Positions 8,831 through 18,079 of a stretch of 64,000 nt of DNA are shown here, piece by piece. The stretch is from Romboutsia lituseburensis. GTDB lineage: Bacteria; Bacillota; Clostridia; Peptostreptococcales; Peptostreptococcaceae. Below the pieces are notes generated by a model that did not search any database, was not told where the DNA came from, and saw only the letters and a list, made by a program, of their open reading frames with translations. The stretch is taken from assembly GCF_024723825.1 (NCBI RefSeq), contig NZ_JANQBQ010000001.1, positions 186,001-250,000 on the forward strand. Reading direction: 5' to 3'. The translations under genes were made by a program, and so were the position numbers. Each line of letters starts with the position of its first letter. Within the stretch, counting starts at the first letter, position 1.

Positions 8831-10194
8831 TTGTGGAAAATAAAAAAAAATTACCAGTATCATTTCAGTTTAGTATTGTATCATTAGGCATAATAACAAC
8901 TATACTTGCTGTTTATACGATAATACAACTAATAAGTTTTAGCATATTCAGCATAGAGTACCAAAATGAATTAATCGATAAAACTTACAATCAAATAAAT
9001 TTAATTATTGAAAATCAAAATATCAAGGAAAATAATATAGAGATTGTACTTAATCAAGTCAGCGAAGTATCTGATGAAAATCTTAGAATATATAAGAAGA
9101 ATAATATAATTTTTCAATCAGATACAGATAAATGGAGAAAAATTGGTCTGAATGAAAATGAAGGTAAAAGAAATACCTTAAAGTTTATAAAGTTTAGACC
9201 GTATTTAATATTAGACAAACCTCTAAATAAAAGTGGATGCAAAATTCAAATATTACAAGAAATAGATATCTTAACAGATATTGCAGAAAAATATGTATTC
9301 TTATTTATAGGTGCAATAATACTTGGAATAATACTTAGTATAATAGGAGCAATATATTTATCAAGGAAATTTTTAAATAGATTAAGAGTATTAGCTAATA
9401 CTATGGAAGACGTTAAACAAAATAACATAAAAACAAGAGTACCATTGTCTTATACGAATGATGAATTTGATAAAATAAATATGTTATTTAATTCTATGAT
9501 GGATGATATTGAAGAATCATTTGATAAGCAAAGTCAATTTGTATCAGATGCATCACATGAATTGAGAACGCCACTTACTGTATTACAAGGCCACCTTAAG
9601 ATGTTAAATAGATGGGGTAAAAATGATAAATATGTTTTAGATAATTCAATAAATGTATGCTTAGAAGAAGTAAATAGAATGATAAAAATGGTAAATGAAT
9701 TATTAGAGTTATCAAGGTCAGATAAAGAAGCTTTAAATTTAATTAATTTACAATATATATATCCAAAAGAAATAATTTTAGATACTATTAAAAATTATGA
9801 ATTAATAAATGAAAAAATAGTATTTACAAAAGAAATAAATGAAGATATTAACTTAAAAATAAAAGAAGAGCATTTAAAACAATTGTTAATGATAATAATT
9901 GATAATGCCATAAAATATAATGACAAAGAAAAAGTAAATATAAATATAAAACTTGATTTAAATGAAAAAGGAAAATTTTTATCAATAAAAGATAATGGTA
10001 TTGGTATAGATAAAACTCACATATCAAAATTAACTGATAGATTTTATAAAGTAGATGAATCTAGACAAAAAAATAATTCCTTTGGCCTAGGTCTATCAAT
10101 AGCAAATAAAATACTATCCTTGTATAATTATAATTTAAATATAGCAAGCGAGACAGAAAATTATACAAAGATAACGATTGAGTTTAATAAATAA
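8827..10194 (+). CDS. Sensor histidine kinase, cognate to the adjacent regulator
   Basis: 455 residues. Two membrane segments (about 16-40 and 156-178) bracket a roughly 115-residue extracytoplasmic sensor, followed by HAMP (about 180-232), HisKA with phospho-acceptor His244 in SDASHELRTPL, and a HATPase domain with N-box DNAIKYN, G1 DNGIGI and G2 GLGLSIA. ATG 8827 overlaps the regulator stop (ATGA), indicating translational coupling. Confidence 0.95.
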   Translation: MIVENKKKLPVSFQFSIVSLGIITTILAVYTIIQLISFSIFSIEYQNELIDKTYNQINLIIENQNIKENNIEIVLNQVSEVSDENLRIYKKNNIIFQSDTDKWRKIGLNENEGKRNTLKFIKFRPYLILDKPLNKSGCKIQILQEIDILTDIAEKYVFLFIGAIILGIILSIIGAIYLSRKFLNRLRVLANTMEDVKQNNIKTRVPLSYTNDEFDKINMLFNSMMDDIEESFDKQSQFVSDASHELRTPLTVLQGHLKMLNRWGKNDKYVLDNSINVCLEEVNRMIKMVNELLELSRSDKEALNLINLQYIYPKEIILDTIKNYELINEKIVFTKEINEDINLKIKEEHLKQLLMIIIDNAIKYNDKEKVNINIKLDLNEKGKFLSIKDNGIGIDKTHISKLTDRFYKVDESRQKNNSFGLGLSIANKILSLYNYNLNIASETENYTKITIEFNK

Positions 10195-10216
10195 AAACTA
10201 GAAATTAATGACAAAT

Positions 10217-10271
10217 TTTAATAAAAATTTAATGTTTTGTTAAGTTTATTTTAATTTTAGTTGTGTAAAAT
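10217..10271 (+). promoter_or_regulatory. Four 11-bp-spaced half-sites and -10 box upstream of the DedA gene
   Basis: TTTAAT, TTTAAT, GTTAAG, TTTAAT start at 10217, 10228, 10239 and 10250 (exact 11-bp steps), with TAAAAT at 10266, 11 bp after the end of the last repeat. Geometry is identical to 7602-7656, and the two arrays share the 12-mer CAAATTTTAATA at their 5' ends (7608 and 10212). Confidence 0.7.
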
Positions 10272-10319
10272 AAACTTAGCAAAATACATAGAAAAAATAA
10301 GGGGGGATTTAAATAACTT

Positions 10320-10928
10320 ATGGACATAAATACTTTATTAAAACATTTTATGGAACAATACGGATTAATAAGTATATTTGTTATTGTAATGCTAGAGTAT
10401 GCAAATTTTCCTTTACCAAGTGAAGTTGTACTACCTTTAGCTGGAATAATGGCATCTAATTTAAATATAAGCTTTATCACTGTATTAGGAATAAGTGTAT
10501 TAGGGGGAATTATAGGAAGTATTACAAACTATTTAATAGGGTTATACTTTGGTAAGCCATTTATTAAATATATACTTACAAAATTCCCAAGAGTTAAAAA
10601 GTCAGTTCATTCATCAGTGAATTATTTGGAAAAATACGGCAAGATATCAGTGATGATTGCAAGAATAGTGCCTATTGCAAGAACATTTATATCTATACCA
10701 GCTGGAGTAACTAAAATGAATATTACATGGTTTACATTTTATTCATTTATAGGAATAGCTATTTGGAATAGTATTTTAATATATTTAGGATATATTTTAG
10801 GAGACAATTTAAGTCATATAACATTAATAATGAAAAACTATTCAATTGCAATTGTTTCAATAATATTTATTTTTATAGGAATTTATTATATAAAAAAGAA
10901 ATATACTAAATTTAAAAAAGAAAAATAA
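10320..10928 (+). CDS. DedA/SNARE-associated family membrane protein
   Basis: 202 residues with about five hydrophobic segments. Family landmarks are present: EYANFPLPSEVVLPLAG near residue 25 and the arginine motif ARIVPIARTFISIPAG in the second half. DedA proteins support membrane homeostasis and are implicated in undecaprenyl-phosphate or phospholipid recycling. GGGGGG is 13 nt from the ATG, a long spacing, but an in-frame stop forbids an earlier start. It has its own promoter with the 11-bp repeat operator of the preceding two-component system. Confidence 0.9.
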   Translation: MDINTLLKHFMEQYGLISIFVIVMLEYANFPLPSEVVLPLAGIMASNLNISFITVLGISVLGGIIGSITNYLIGLYFGKPFIKYILTKFPRVKKSVHSSVNYLEKYGKISVMIARIVPIARTFISIPAGVTKMNITWFTFYSFIGIAIWNSILIYLGYILGDNLSHITLIMKNYSIAIVSIIFIFIGIYYIKKKYTKFKKEK

Positions 10929-10964
10929 TATTTATTTTAAAATGAGGTAAGATAGGCTATGTAG

Positions 10965-11012
10965 ATAAATAAAATCTATAATAGTCTATTTTAATTTATA
11001 GATTTTATTTAT
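10965..11012 (+). terminator. AT-rich stem-loop after dedA gene
   Basis: A 17-bp inverted repeat (arms 10965-10981 and 10996-11012, containing AAATCTATA/TATAGATTT). It is AT-rich with a T-run inside the right arm; probable terminator or transcript end. Confidence 0.55.
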
Positions 11013-11093
11013 ATTTTAAAATATTGTTAATGATCATTTATTAAACTAATATTAAGTTATAATTATATTAAGCAAAAAATAGGAGGGGAAGTA

Positions 11094-11852
11094 ATGAATA
11101 TATTAATAACTAACGACGATGGAATAAGAGCAAATGGTATAATAGAATTAGCTAAGGCAATGTCAAATATAGCTAATGTATATGTTGTAGCTCCAGAAAG
11201 TCAAAGAAGTGCAACAGGTCATGCAATAACTATACATAGTCCGATAATGGTAAATGAGGAATTTATAGCTGAGAATATAAAAGCATACTCTATAAGTGGT
11301 ACACCTGCAGATTGTGTAAAGCTTGGAATAGAAGGTATTCTTAAAGATATTCACATAGATTTAGTATTAAGTGGTATAAATAATGGACCTAATTTAGGTA
11401 CTGATGTTATATATTCTGGAACGGCATCAGCAGCAATAGAAGGCCTTGTGCAAAATAAGCCATCAATAGCTATATCATATAATGAATTTAATGTTAGCAA
11501 AGAAACGTATAAAAAAGCATCTATGCATGTTGTAAAAATAGTTGAGAGTGTAAAAGATAAATTAGATATGTTAGATGACTGCATATTAAATGTAAATATA
11601 CCAAATAAAGAAATAAAAGGAACCAAAGTAACTGTTTTAGGAGAAAGAAAATATGAGAATGTAATGGAAGAAAGATATAGTCCATATGGTAAAAGATATT
11701 TTTGGATAGGTGGGAAAATAAAAAATATAGATCAGGTAGAAAATAATGATATAGATTGTGTAGAAGAAGGATATATATCTATAACACCTGTAAACATTGA
11801 TATGACAAATAAAAATAAGGTTAATTATATAAAAGATTTAAATATTTTTTAA
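11094..11852 (+). CDS. surE: 5'/3'-nucleotidase SurE
   Basis: 252 residues, a metal-dependent survival-protein phosphatase acting on nucleoside monophosphates. N-terminal NILITNDDGIRANGI is diagnostic (the DD pair binds metal), with further motifs PESQRSATGHAIT, SGTPADCVKLG and LVLSGINNGPNLG. ATG 11094 follows AGGAGGGG. Monocistronic by spacing. Confidence 0.96.
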   Translation: MNILITNDDGIRANGIIELAKAMSNIANVYVVAPESQRSATGHAITIHSPIMVNEEFIAENIKAYSISGTPADCVKLGIEGILKDIHIDLVLSGINNGPNLGTDVIYSGTASAAIEGLVQNKPSIAISYNEFNVSKETYKKASMHVVKIVESVKDKLDMLDDCILNVNIPNKEIKGTKVTVLGERKYENVMEERYSPYGKRYFWIGGKIKNIDQVENNDIDCVEEGYISITPVNIDMTNKNKVNYIKDLNIF

Positions 11853-12027
11853 TAAAAATAATAAGCGATATACATTTTAAAATTAATACTTATAAGTATT
11901 TAGAATACAATAATATTAGTCTAATTTTTATATAATACTGTATAAATTTGTAAAAATAATATACAATATAAGAAACATAACAAAATATTATTGTGATACA
12001 ACTAATGTTTATACGTAGGAGGCTAAT

Positions 12028-12510
12028 ATGAAGAGAAAAGATTATATATCTTGGGATGATTACTTTATGGGAATATCTTTATTATCTGGGATGAGAAGTA
12101 AAGATCCATCTACTCAAGTAGGAGCATGTATAGTAGATAAAAATAATAGGATAGTATCAATTGGATACAATGGATTTATAAATGGATGCAGTGATGAAGA
12201 TTTTCCATGGACTAGAGATGGAGAATTTTTAGAAACAAAATATCCATATGTAGTTCATGCAGAGCAAAATGCAATATTAAATGCAAGAGGAAAGTCATTA
12301 GAAGGATGTAGTATATATGTAAATTTATTCCCTTGTCACGATTGTGCAAGAAATATTATTCAGTCAGGAATAAAGAAAGTATATTATCTTGTAGATAAAT
12401 ATGCAGATACAGATTCTATAAAAGCATCAAAATATATGTTTAATAAAGCCAATGTAGAATTAATTCAATTAAAGCCTAATATGGATAAAATAGAAATAAC
12501 ATTTAAGTAA
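12028..12510 (+). CDS. comEB: dCMP deaminase family protein
   Basis: 160-residue zinc deaminase of the ComEB/dCMP deaminase group, converting dCMP to dUMP for thymidylate synthesis. Zinc ligands and the catalytic Glu are visible: His77 and Glu79 in VVHAEQNA, Cys103 and Cys106 in PCHDC. N-terminal SGMRSKDPSTQVGACIVD and GYNGFINGCSDEDFPW match the family. ATG follows TAGGAGG. The ComEB name reflects homology; no com genes are nearby. Confidence 0.92.
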   Translation: MKRKDYISWDDYFMGISLLSGMRSKDPSTQVGACIVDKNNRIVSIGYNGFINGCSDEDFPWTRDGEFLETKYPYVVHAEQNAILNARGKSLEGCSIYVNLFPCHDCARNIIQSGIKKVYYLVDKYADTDSIKASKYMFNKANVELIQLKPNMDKIEITFK

Positions 12511-12515
12511 TATAT

Positions 12516-12552
12516 AAAAGTGTCTAGAATTTTTGATTTTAGGCACTTTTAA
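12516..12552 (+). terminator. Terminator after the dCMP deaminase gene
   Basis: AAAAGTGTCTA pairs with TAGGCACTTTT (one wobble), short AT loop. Confidence 0.8.
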
Positions 12553-12713
12553 TTTATATAAAATTTACACTTTCATAAAATAGTAAGCAGTTTGTTTTTA
12601 TTTTTGTTAAATCTATTGTACTAAAAGGAAAAGATTGTCATAATAAAAAGGAGAACCAATACTCTTAAGTAGAAATATTATAGTATATAAATTTATTAAA
12701 GGAGGGAATAGAT

Positions 12714-13691
12714 ATGGGGAATAGTCAATTTGACTACAAAGAAAAAGAAGCAAAATATTATAATGGTATAATGGCTTTGCTATTAATACTATTATGTATC
12801 GTTATCTCTATAGGTACAATAGTACTTGGAGCAATAAATGAAAATGCATTTTTTATAGTGCTAAGTATAGTAGTTTTAGTTATAAGTTTTATATGCTTAG
12901 GTGGATTGAAAATATTAAATCCAAAAGAAGCTTTAGTATTAGTTTTATTTGGTAAATATTATGGAACAATAAAAAAGGAAGGATTTTTCTGGGTAAATCC
13001 ATTCTGTTCATCTGTAAATCCAACTTATTCACCTCAAATGATGCAAACAAAAATAAAAAATCAAGAAGATTTAGAAGTGTCTATTCATAGTAATACCAAA
13101 AAAATATCTTTAAAAACTATGACATTAAATAATGAACAGCAAAAAGTAAATGACTTATTAGGAAATCCTATAATAATAGGTGTAGTAGCTATCTGGAGGA
13201 TAGTTGAACCTACAAAAGCTGTATTCAATGTAGAGAATTATAAGACATTTATATCGATACAATGTGACACAACTATTAGAAATATTGCAAGACTTTACCC
13301 TTATGATGTTTCTGAAGATGGAGATGAAAAATCTCTTCGTGGTAGTAGTCAAGAAATCGCAGATAAACTAAAAACTGAGCTTCAAAGTAGAGTTGATGAA
13401 GCTGGAATTGAAGTAACAGAAGTTCGTATTACTCATCTTTCTTATGCACCAGAAATAGCAGCTGCTATGTTACAACGTCAACAAGCAGAAGCAATAATAG
13501 CAGCTCGTAAAAAGATAGTAGAGGGAGCTGTTGGAATGGTTGAAATGGCTCTTAATAACTTAAATGATAGTAATATTGTTAATTTAGATGATGAGAAAAA
13601 AGCTGCTATGGTCAGCAATTTATTAGTTGTACTTTGTGCAAATAAAGAAACGCAACCAATTGTAAATAGCGGATTAAATAATCAATATTAA
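12714..13691 (+). CDS. SPFH (stomatin/flotillin-like) domain membrane protein
   Basis: 325 residues with two membrane segments (about 18-65), then an SPFH domain (LNPKEALVLVLFGKYYGTIKKEGFFWVNPF ... GVVAIWRIVEPTKAVFNVENY; quoted in two pieces, shortened) and a helical C-terminal part rich in Ala/Gln (AAMLQRQQAEAIIAARKKIVEGA) likely to oligomerise. Such proteins scaffold membrane microdomains or regulate proteases. AAAGGAGGGAA precedes the start. No partner gene (for example NfeD) is adjacent. Confidence 0.9.
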   Translation: MGNSQFDYKEKEAKYYNGIMALLLILLCIVISIGTIVLGAINENAFFIVLSIVVLVISFICLGGLKILNPKEALVLVLFGKYYGTIKKEGFFWVNPFCSSVNPTYSPQMMQTKIKNQEDLEVSIHSNTKKISLKTMTLNNEQQKVNDLLGNPIIIGVVAIWRIVEPTKAVFNVENYKTFISIQCDTTIRNIARLYPYDVSEDGDEKSLRGSSQEIADKLKTELQSRVDEAGIEVTEVRITHLSYAPEIAAAMLQRQQAEAIIAARKKIVEGAVGMVEMALNNLNDSNIVNLDDEKKAAMVSNLLVVLCANKETQPIVNSGLNNQY

Positions 13692-13710
13692 TAATTAAAT
13701 AGTAATAAGA

Positions 13711-13765
13711 AATCCCCTATATATTGAAGCGTTAAAAAGTACTTCTTTATATAGGGGATATTTAT
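13711..13765 (+). terminator. Terminator after the SPFH gene
   Basis: AATCCCCTATATA pairs with TATATAGGGGATATT around a 24-nt inner hairpin. Confidence 0.75.
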
Positions 13766-13998
13766 AATGCTAAAAACTATGTATTATATATTTATGAATA
13801 ATATCATTATAAAATAAATTCAAAGTTATTACAGATAATAAATAAAGAGCATATAAAGAAAAAATAGTTAGACTATTTTTAAAATTTATAATATAATATA
13901 TTAAATTTAGTAAAAGTGTATAACAATGTAGATTCAGTGTAAAAAAATAAATTAAAATTTGATAGATAAAAATATTTAGACATAGGAAGGAAAAGGTA
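13766..13998. other. AT-rich leader of the carbonic anhydrase gene
   Basis: Nothing recognised apart from AT-rich promoter-like sequence and the AGGAAGG site at 13983 before the next gene. Confidence 0.5.
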
Positions 13999-14574
13999 AT
14001 GAATAATAAAATTAGGAAATTAGATAAACTATTAGAATATAATAAAGCATTTGTAGAAAATAAAGAGTATGAAAAATATGAAACATCTAAAGAACCTGAT
14101 AAGAAAATAGTTATTTTATCATGTATGGATACAAGACTTACAGATTTGTTACCTAAGTCTATGAATCTAAAAAATGGAGATGCTAAAATAATAAAAAATG
14201 CAGGGGCAACTATAATGCATCCTTTTGGTAGTATTATGAGGAGTATTATTGTAGCAATTTATGAATTTGAAGTAGATGAAGTACTTATAGTAGGACACCA
14301 TGGTTGTGGTATGTGTAACTTAGACACAGAAGTTTTACTAGATAAAATTTTAGATAGAGATATATCTGAAGATACTATAAACACACTTTCGAACTCAGGA
14401 ATTAATGTTTCAAAGTTTTTACATGGATTTGAATCAGTAGAAGAGTCTATTGAAGACAGTGTAAATGTAGTTAAGAATCATCCGTTAATACCTAAAGATA
14501 TTATAGTACATGGACTTGTTATATCTCCTGAAACTGGAAAAATAGATGTTGTAGTTGATGGATATAAAAATTAA
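13999..14574 (+). CDS. Beta-class carbonic anhydrase
   Basis: 191-residue zinc enzyme interconverting CO2 and bicarbonate. Ligands and active-site pair are in place: Cys42-x-Asp44-x-Arg46 (SCMDTR), His100 and Cys103 (GHHGCGM). It is of the short clade found in Firmicutes. AGGAAGG precedes the ATG. Flanked by terminators, so an independent unit. Confidence 0.95.
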   Translation: MNNKIRKLDKLLEYNKAFVENKEYEKYETSKEPDKKIVILSCMDTRLTDLLPKSMNLKNGDAKIIKNAGATIMHPFGSIMRSIIVAIYEFEVDEVLIVGHHGCGMCNLDTEVLLDKILDRDISEDTINTLSNSGINVSKFLHGFESVEESIEDSVNVVKNHPLIPKDIIVHGLVISPETGKIDVVVDGYKN

Positions 14575-14590
14575 AACTTATAAAAAAACG

Positions 14591-14626
14591 AAAGGGCCTA
14601 AAATTTATTTTTAGGCCCTTTTTTTA
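14591..14626 (+). terminator. Terminator after the carbonic anhydrase gene
   Basis: AAAGGGCCTAAAA/TTTTTAGGCCCTTT with seven-T tail; very strong. Confidence 0.95.
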
Positions 14627-14761
14627 CGATTAAGGATATTATAATACATCAAAAACTGTGGATAAGTTGTGATGTATAGCAATATAGTTTTATTGAATTT
14701 CACAAAGGATATTTAAGTATAGACATTCTAATTAAGGGCGATAAATTTTACAATGGGGCAT

Positions 14762-14777
14762 AAGCCAATAAAAATAA
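14762..14777 (+). repeat. 16-mer shared with 29811-29826
   Basis: AAGCCAATAAAAATAA occurs here in the thiolase leader and again in the leader of the lipoprotein gene at 29848. No function assigned. Confidence 0.6.
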
Positions 14778-14825
14778 GCATACATATAAATAAAAAAATA
14801 TATTGATATATTGGGGGAGAGTCAA

Positions 14826-16019
14826 ATGTCTAAGGTATATATAATTGATGCAAAGAGAAGTCCAATTGGCAAATTTTTAGGAAAGATAGCTACAGTTTCG
14901 CCATCACAATTAGCAGGGCAAGTAATAAAGTCAGTTATAGAAAATAACAATATAGACCCTAAGTACATAGATGAAGTAATCTTAGGCAATGTATTACCGG
15001 CAGGACAAGGTCAAGGCATAGCAAGACAAGCAGCTATTCCTTATGAAGTACCAGCATATGGAATAAATATAATATGCGGAAGCGGTATGAAAAGCGTTAT
15101 GAGTGCATATTCACAAATAAAAGCACAGATAGCAGATTTAATAGTTGCAGGAGGCGTTGAGTCAATGTCTCAAGTTCCGTATGTAACAGATTATACTGTA
15201 AGAACTGGTAGCAAAATGGGAGGAATGAATCTTAGAGATAGTTTAGTAATGGATGGGCTTACTGATGTATTTAACAACTACCATATGGGTATAACTGCTG
15301 AAAATGTAGCACAAAAATATGGTATAACTAGACAAAAACAAGATGAATTTTCTATTAAATCTCAAGAGAAATCGATAAAAGCTATTGATAGTAAAAAATT
15401 CGTTGATGAAATAGTTCCAATAGAAGTTAAAAATAAAAAAGGGATAGAGGTTTTTGATACAGATGAATATCCAAATAGAGGTACAAGTCTAGAAAAACTT
15501 GCAAATCTTAGACCCGCCTTTAAAAAGGATGGTACTGTAACAGCAGGTAATGCATCTGGCATAAATGATGGAGCAAGTATCGTAATTGTAGCATCAGAAA
15601 AAGTAGTTAAAGAATATGGACTAAATCCAATTGCTGAATTAATATCAGTTGGCCAAGGAGGAGTAGATCCTTCAGTAATGGGGCTTGGGCCTGTACCGGC
15701 CATAAAAGATGCATTAAATAAAGCTAACATGAGTTTAAAAGATATGGAACTGATAGAATTGAATGAAGCTTTTGCAGCGCAATCATTAGGTGTAATGGAA
15801 GCGTTAAAAAAAGAACATGGTGTTGATGATGAGTGGTTTGAAGAAAGAACTAATGTAAATGGGGGAGCAATTGCTCTAGGACATCCTTTAGGGGCTTCAG
15901 GAGCTAGAATTTTAACAACTCTTTTGCATGAAATGAGAAAAAGAAAATTAAAACATGGATTAGCTTCACTTTGCATAGGTGGAGGAATGGGTACTTGTGT
16001 AATAGTTAAGTCTATTTAG
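14826..16019 (+). CDS. Acetyl-CoA C-acetyltransferase (thiolase)
   Basis: 397 residues. Biosynthetic/degradative type II thiolase joining two acetyl-CoA or cleaving acetoacetyl-CoA. Nucleophile Cys84 in IICGSGMKS, then GGVESMSQVP, the His of NEAFAAQ context, HPLGASGAR and C-terminal CIGGGMGTC are all intact. ATG 14826 fits GGGGGAGA; the TTG at 14811 lies upstream of it in the same binding site. First gene of an ato-type operon (thiolase, broken CoA-transferase, AtoE). With the CoA-transferase lost, acetoacetate activation by this locus is not expected unless another copy exists elsewhere. Confidence 0.95.
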   Translation: MSKVYIIDAKRSPIGKFLGKIATVSPSQLAGQVIKSVIENNNIDPKYIDEVILGNVLPAGQGQGIARQAAIPYEVPAYGINIICGSGMKSVMSAYSQIKAQIADLIVAGGVESMSQVPYVTDYTVRTGSKMGGMNLRDSLVMDGLTDVFNNYHMGITAENVAQKYGITRQKQDEFSIKSQEKSIKAIDSKKFVDEIVPIEVKNKKGIEVFDTDEYPNRGTSLEKLANLRPAFKKDGTVTAGNASGINDGASIVIVASEKVVKEYGLNPIAELISVGQGGVDPSVMGLGPVPAIKDALNKANMSLKDMELIELNEAFAAQSLGVMEALKKEHGVDDEWFEERTNVNGGAIALGHPLGASGARILTTLLHEMRKRKLKHGLASLCIGGGMGTCVIVKSI

Positions 16020-16048
16020 TCACTTTAATATAAAGGGGGAGTGATTTT

Positions 16049-16545
16049 ATGATAAATCACTTCAATCTGAAAATGGATTTATAGAAATAGGTTCAAGTCC
16101 AAAGTCAGGTGAGGAAAATAAATATATAGTAAATGCAGGCGGATCTCCTGTTACCATAAATACTGGAGGAGCATTTTTTGATAGTGCCAGTTCATTTTCA
16201 ATAATAAGAGGAGTACATGTAGATATAACGGTCTTAAGTGCCCTTCAGGTTGATGAAAAGGGAAAATTAGTACCAGAAATGGGTGGAGCAATGGATTTAG
16301 TTGTTGGTTCTAAAAAAGTAATAGTAGCGATGGAACATACAGCAAAAGGAAAAGCTAAGATTTTGAAAGAATGCAGTTTACCATTAACAGCAAAGGGTCA
16401 AGTAGACTTAATTGTAACTGAAATGGGAGTAATGGAAATTACCGATGAAGGACTTATATTGGTTGAAATAAATAAAGAATTTACTATAGATGAAATAAAA
16501 AATGACATAGAAGCAGATTTGAAAATTAGTAAAAATTTACAATAA
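16049..16545 (+). pseudogene. Truncated 3-oxoacid/acetoacetate CoA-transferase subunit B
   Basis: The frame from 16045 to 16545 encodes the C-terminal three quarters of a subunit B protein ([69 protein letters not shown]). The N-terminal roughly 45-50 residues are missing. A good ribosome binding site (AAAGGGGGAG) and ATG 16049 remain but run out of frame and stop after 11 codons. Inside, [10 protein letters not shown] lacks the family's about ten-residue NWM-x-PGK stretch, consistent with a second, in-frame deletion. Subunit A is absent altogether, so one deletion probably removed ctfA and the start of ctfB. An internal ATG (16279) could give an 88-residue fragment without function. Confidence 0.85.
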
Positions 16546-16644
16546 ATGAAATAGATATTAATGAATATTAATATGATAAATTTAAAAAATTTAAGGTACT
16601 TAAGACTTAAGGTCTTGAGTGACTTATAAAATTGGGAGGGAGAT

Positions 16645-18006
16645 ATGTTTAAAAAATTCACAAATGGATGTGTCAATTTAGTTCAAAACTATTTGCCAGA
16701 TCCTTTCTTATTCTGTATCATGATTACGTTTGTTATATTTTTGTCAGGAATTGTATTTACAGGTCAAGGGCCTATAGATATGGTAGTCCATTGGTCTGGA
16801 GGATTTTGGAGTTTATTAGCATTTGCTATGCAGATGGCTCTTGTATTAGTACTAGGACATACATTTGCAAGTGCACCGTCATTTAAAAAGCTTTTAGGTA
16901 GAATGGCAAAAATACCTAAGAAACCTGGGCAAGCAATATTGATGGTAACTTTTATTTCATCAATAGCTTGTTTAATTAACTGGGGGTTTGGATTAGTTAT
17001 AGGTGCTATATTTGCTAAAGAACTAGCTAAAGAAGTTGATGGTGTTGATTATAGAGTCTTAATAGCATCAGCCTATTCTGGATTTTTATTATGGCATGCA
17101 GGATTATCAGGATCAATTCCTTTAACGTTAGCAAGTGGAGGAGAAACTGTTGTTAGTGCCACAGCAGGAGTAATTGGAGCACAAGGGGTTCCAACTAGTG
17201 AAACCATATTTTCAATATCAAATATGATAATAGTAGGTGTTTTAGTTCTAACATTGCCATTATTAAATAAAGCTATGCATCCGACAGAAGATAAAGTAGT
17301 TACAATAGATAGAAGTTTATTAAAGGATGAAGACGCATTTGTGGAAATGAATAGAGGAGAAATGACTCCAGCAGACAAACTAGAAAATAGTAAAATAGTA
17401 AGTTTATTGATATCTTTAATGGGATTTATATATATCATATATTATTTTATAAATAATGGATTTAATTTGAATCTTGATATAGTCAATTTTATATTCTTAT
17501 TTTTAGCAATAGCTCTTCATAAAACACCAAAGAGATTTTTACATGCATTAGGTCTAGCTGCTAAAAGTGCTGGTCCAATAATGCTTCAATTTCCATTTTA
17601 TGCAGGTATAATAGGAATGATGACAGGTACTAATGCTGATGGATTCTCTTTAGCAATTTTAATATCTAATTTCTTTGTATCAATTTCAACGAATGTAACA
17701 TTTCCAATGCTATCTTTCCTAAGTGCAGGAATAGTAAACTTTTTTATACCATCAGGAGGAGGACAGTGGGCCGTTCAAGCGCCTATAATGATGCCAGCAG
17801 GGGAAGCACTTGGTGTTAATCCAGCTAAAACTGCCATGGCAATAGCATGGGGTGATGCTTGGACAAATATGATACAGCCATTTTGGGCATTGCCAGCATT
17901 AGGTATAGCAGGACTTGGTGCAAAAGATATAATGGGATTTTGTATAGTAGACTTATTATACTCAGGAGTTATTATATCCATGGGTCTTATGTTTATAGGA
18001 ATGTAA
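16645..18006 (+). CDS. atoE: AtoE-like short-chain fatty acid transporter
   Basis: 453-residue polytopic carrier of the AtoE family, associated with acetoacetate/butyrate uptake. Recognisable stretches: VNLVQNYLPDPFLFC, WHAGLSGSIPLTLASGG, and IPSGGGQWAVQAPIMMPA, about twelve hydrophobic segments. GGGAGGG precedes the ATG. It closes the ato operon and looks intact although the CoA-transferase before it is broken. Confidence 0.92.
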   Translation: MFKKFTNGCVNLVQNYLPDPFLFCIMITFVIFLSGIVFTGQGPIDMVVHWSGGFWSLLAFAMQMALVLVLGHTFASAPSFKKLLGRMAKIPKKPGQAILMVTFISSIACLINWGFGLVIGAIFAKELAKEVDGVDYRVLIASAYSGFLLWHAGLSGSIPLTLASGGETVVSATAGVIGAQGVPTSETIFSISNMIIVGVLVLTLPLLNKAMHPTEDKVVTIDRSLLKDEDAFVEMNRGEMTPADKLENSKIVSLLISLMGFIYIIYYFINNGFNLNLDIVNFIFLFLAIALHKTPKRFLHALGLAAKSAGPIMLQFPFYAGIIGMMTGTNADGFSLAILISNFFVSISTNVTFPMLSFLSAGIVNFFIPSGGGQWAVQAPIMMPAGEALGVNPAKTAMAIAWGDAWTNMIQPFWALPALGIAGLGAKDIMGFCIVDLLYSGVIISMGLMFIGM

Positions 18007-18032
18007 TTGAAAAGTATATTAATATAACATAT

Positions 18033-18062
18033 AAAAAGCAGAGATACTACTCTGCTTTTTAT
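18033..18062. terminator. Bidirectional terminator between atoE and brnQ
   Basis: AAAAAGCAGAG pairs with CTCTGCTTTTT; usable from both sides of the convergent pair. Confidence 0.92.
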
Positions 18063-18079
18063 AGTTTGTTACTCGATAG

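Noticed and set aside
11991-12004. Rex-type operator TTGTGATACAA before the dCMP deaminase
   Set aside because: Half-site only; too short and not matching the full palindrome. A similar string also occurs at about 20812 without context.
14640-14810. Second sigma-54 promoter before the ato operon
   Set aside because: GGC-containing strings exist but none with a TTGC at the required spacing.
15362-15976. 204-codon minus-strand ORF
   Set aside because: Lies wholly inside the thiolase gene; codon-shadow composition and no binding site.
17073-17438. 121-codon minus-strand ORF
   Set aside because: Shadow inside atoE.
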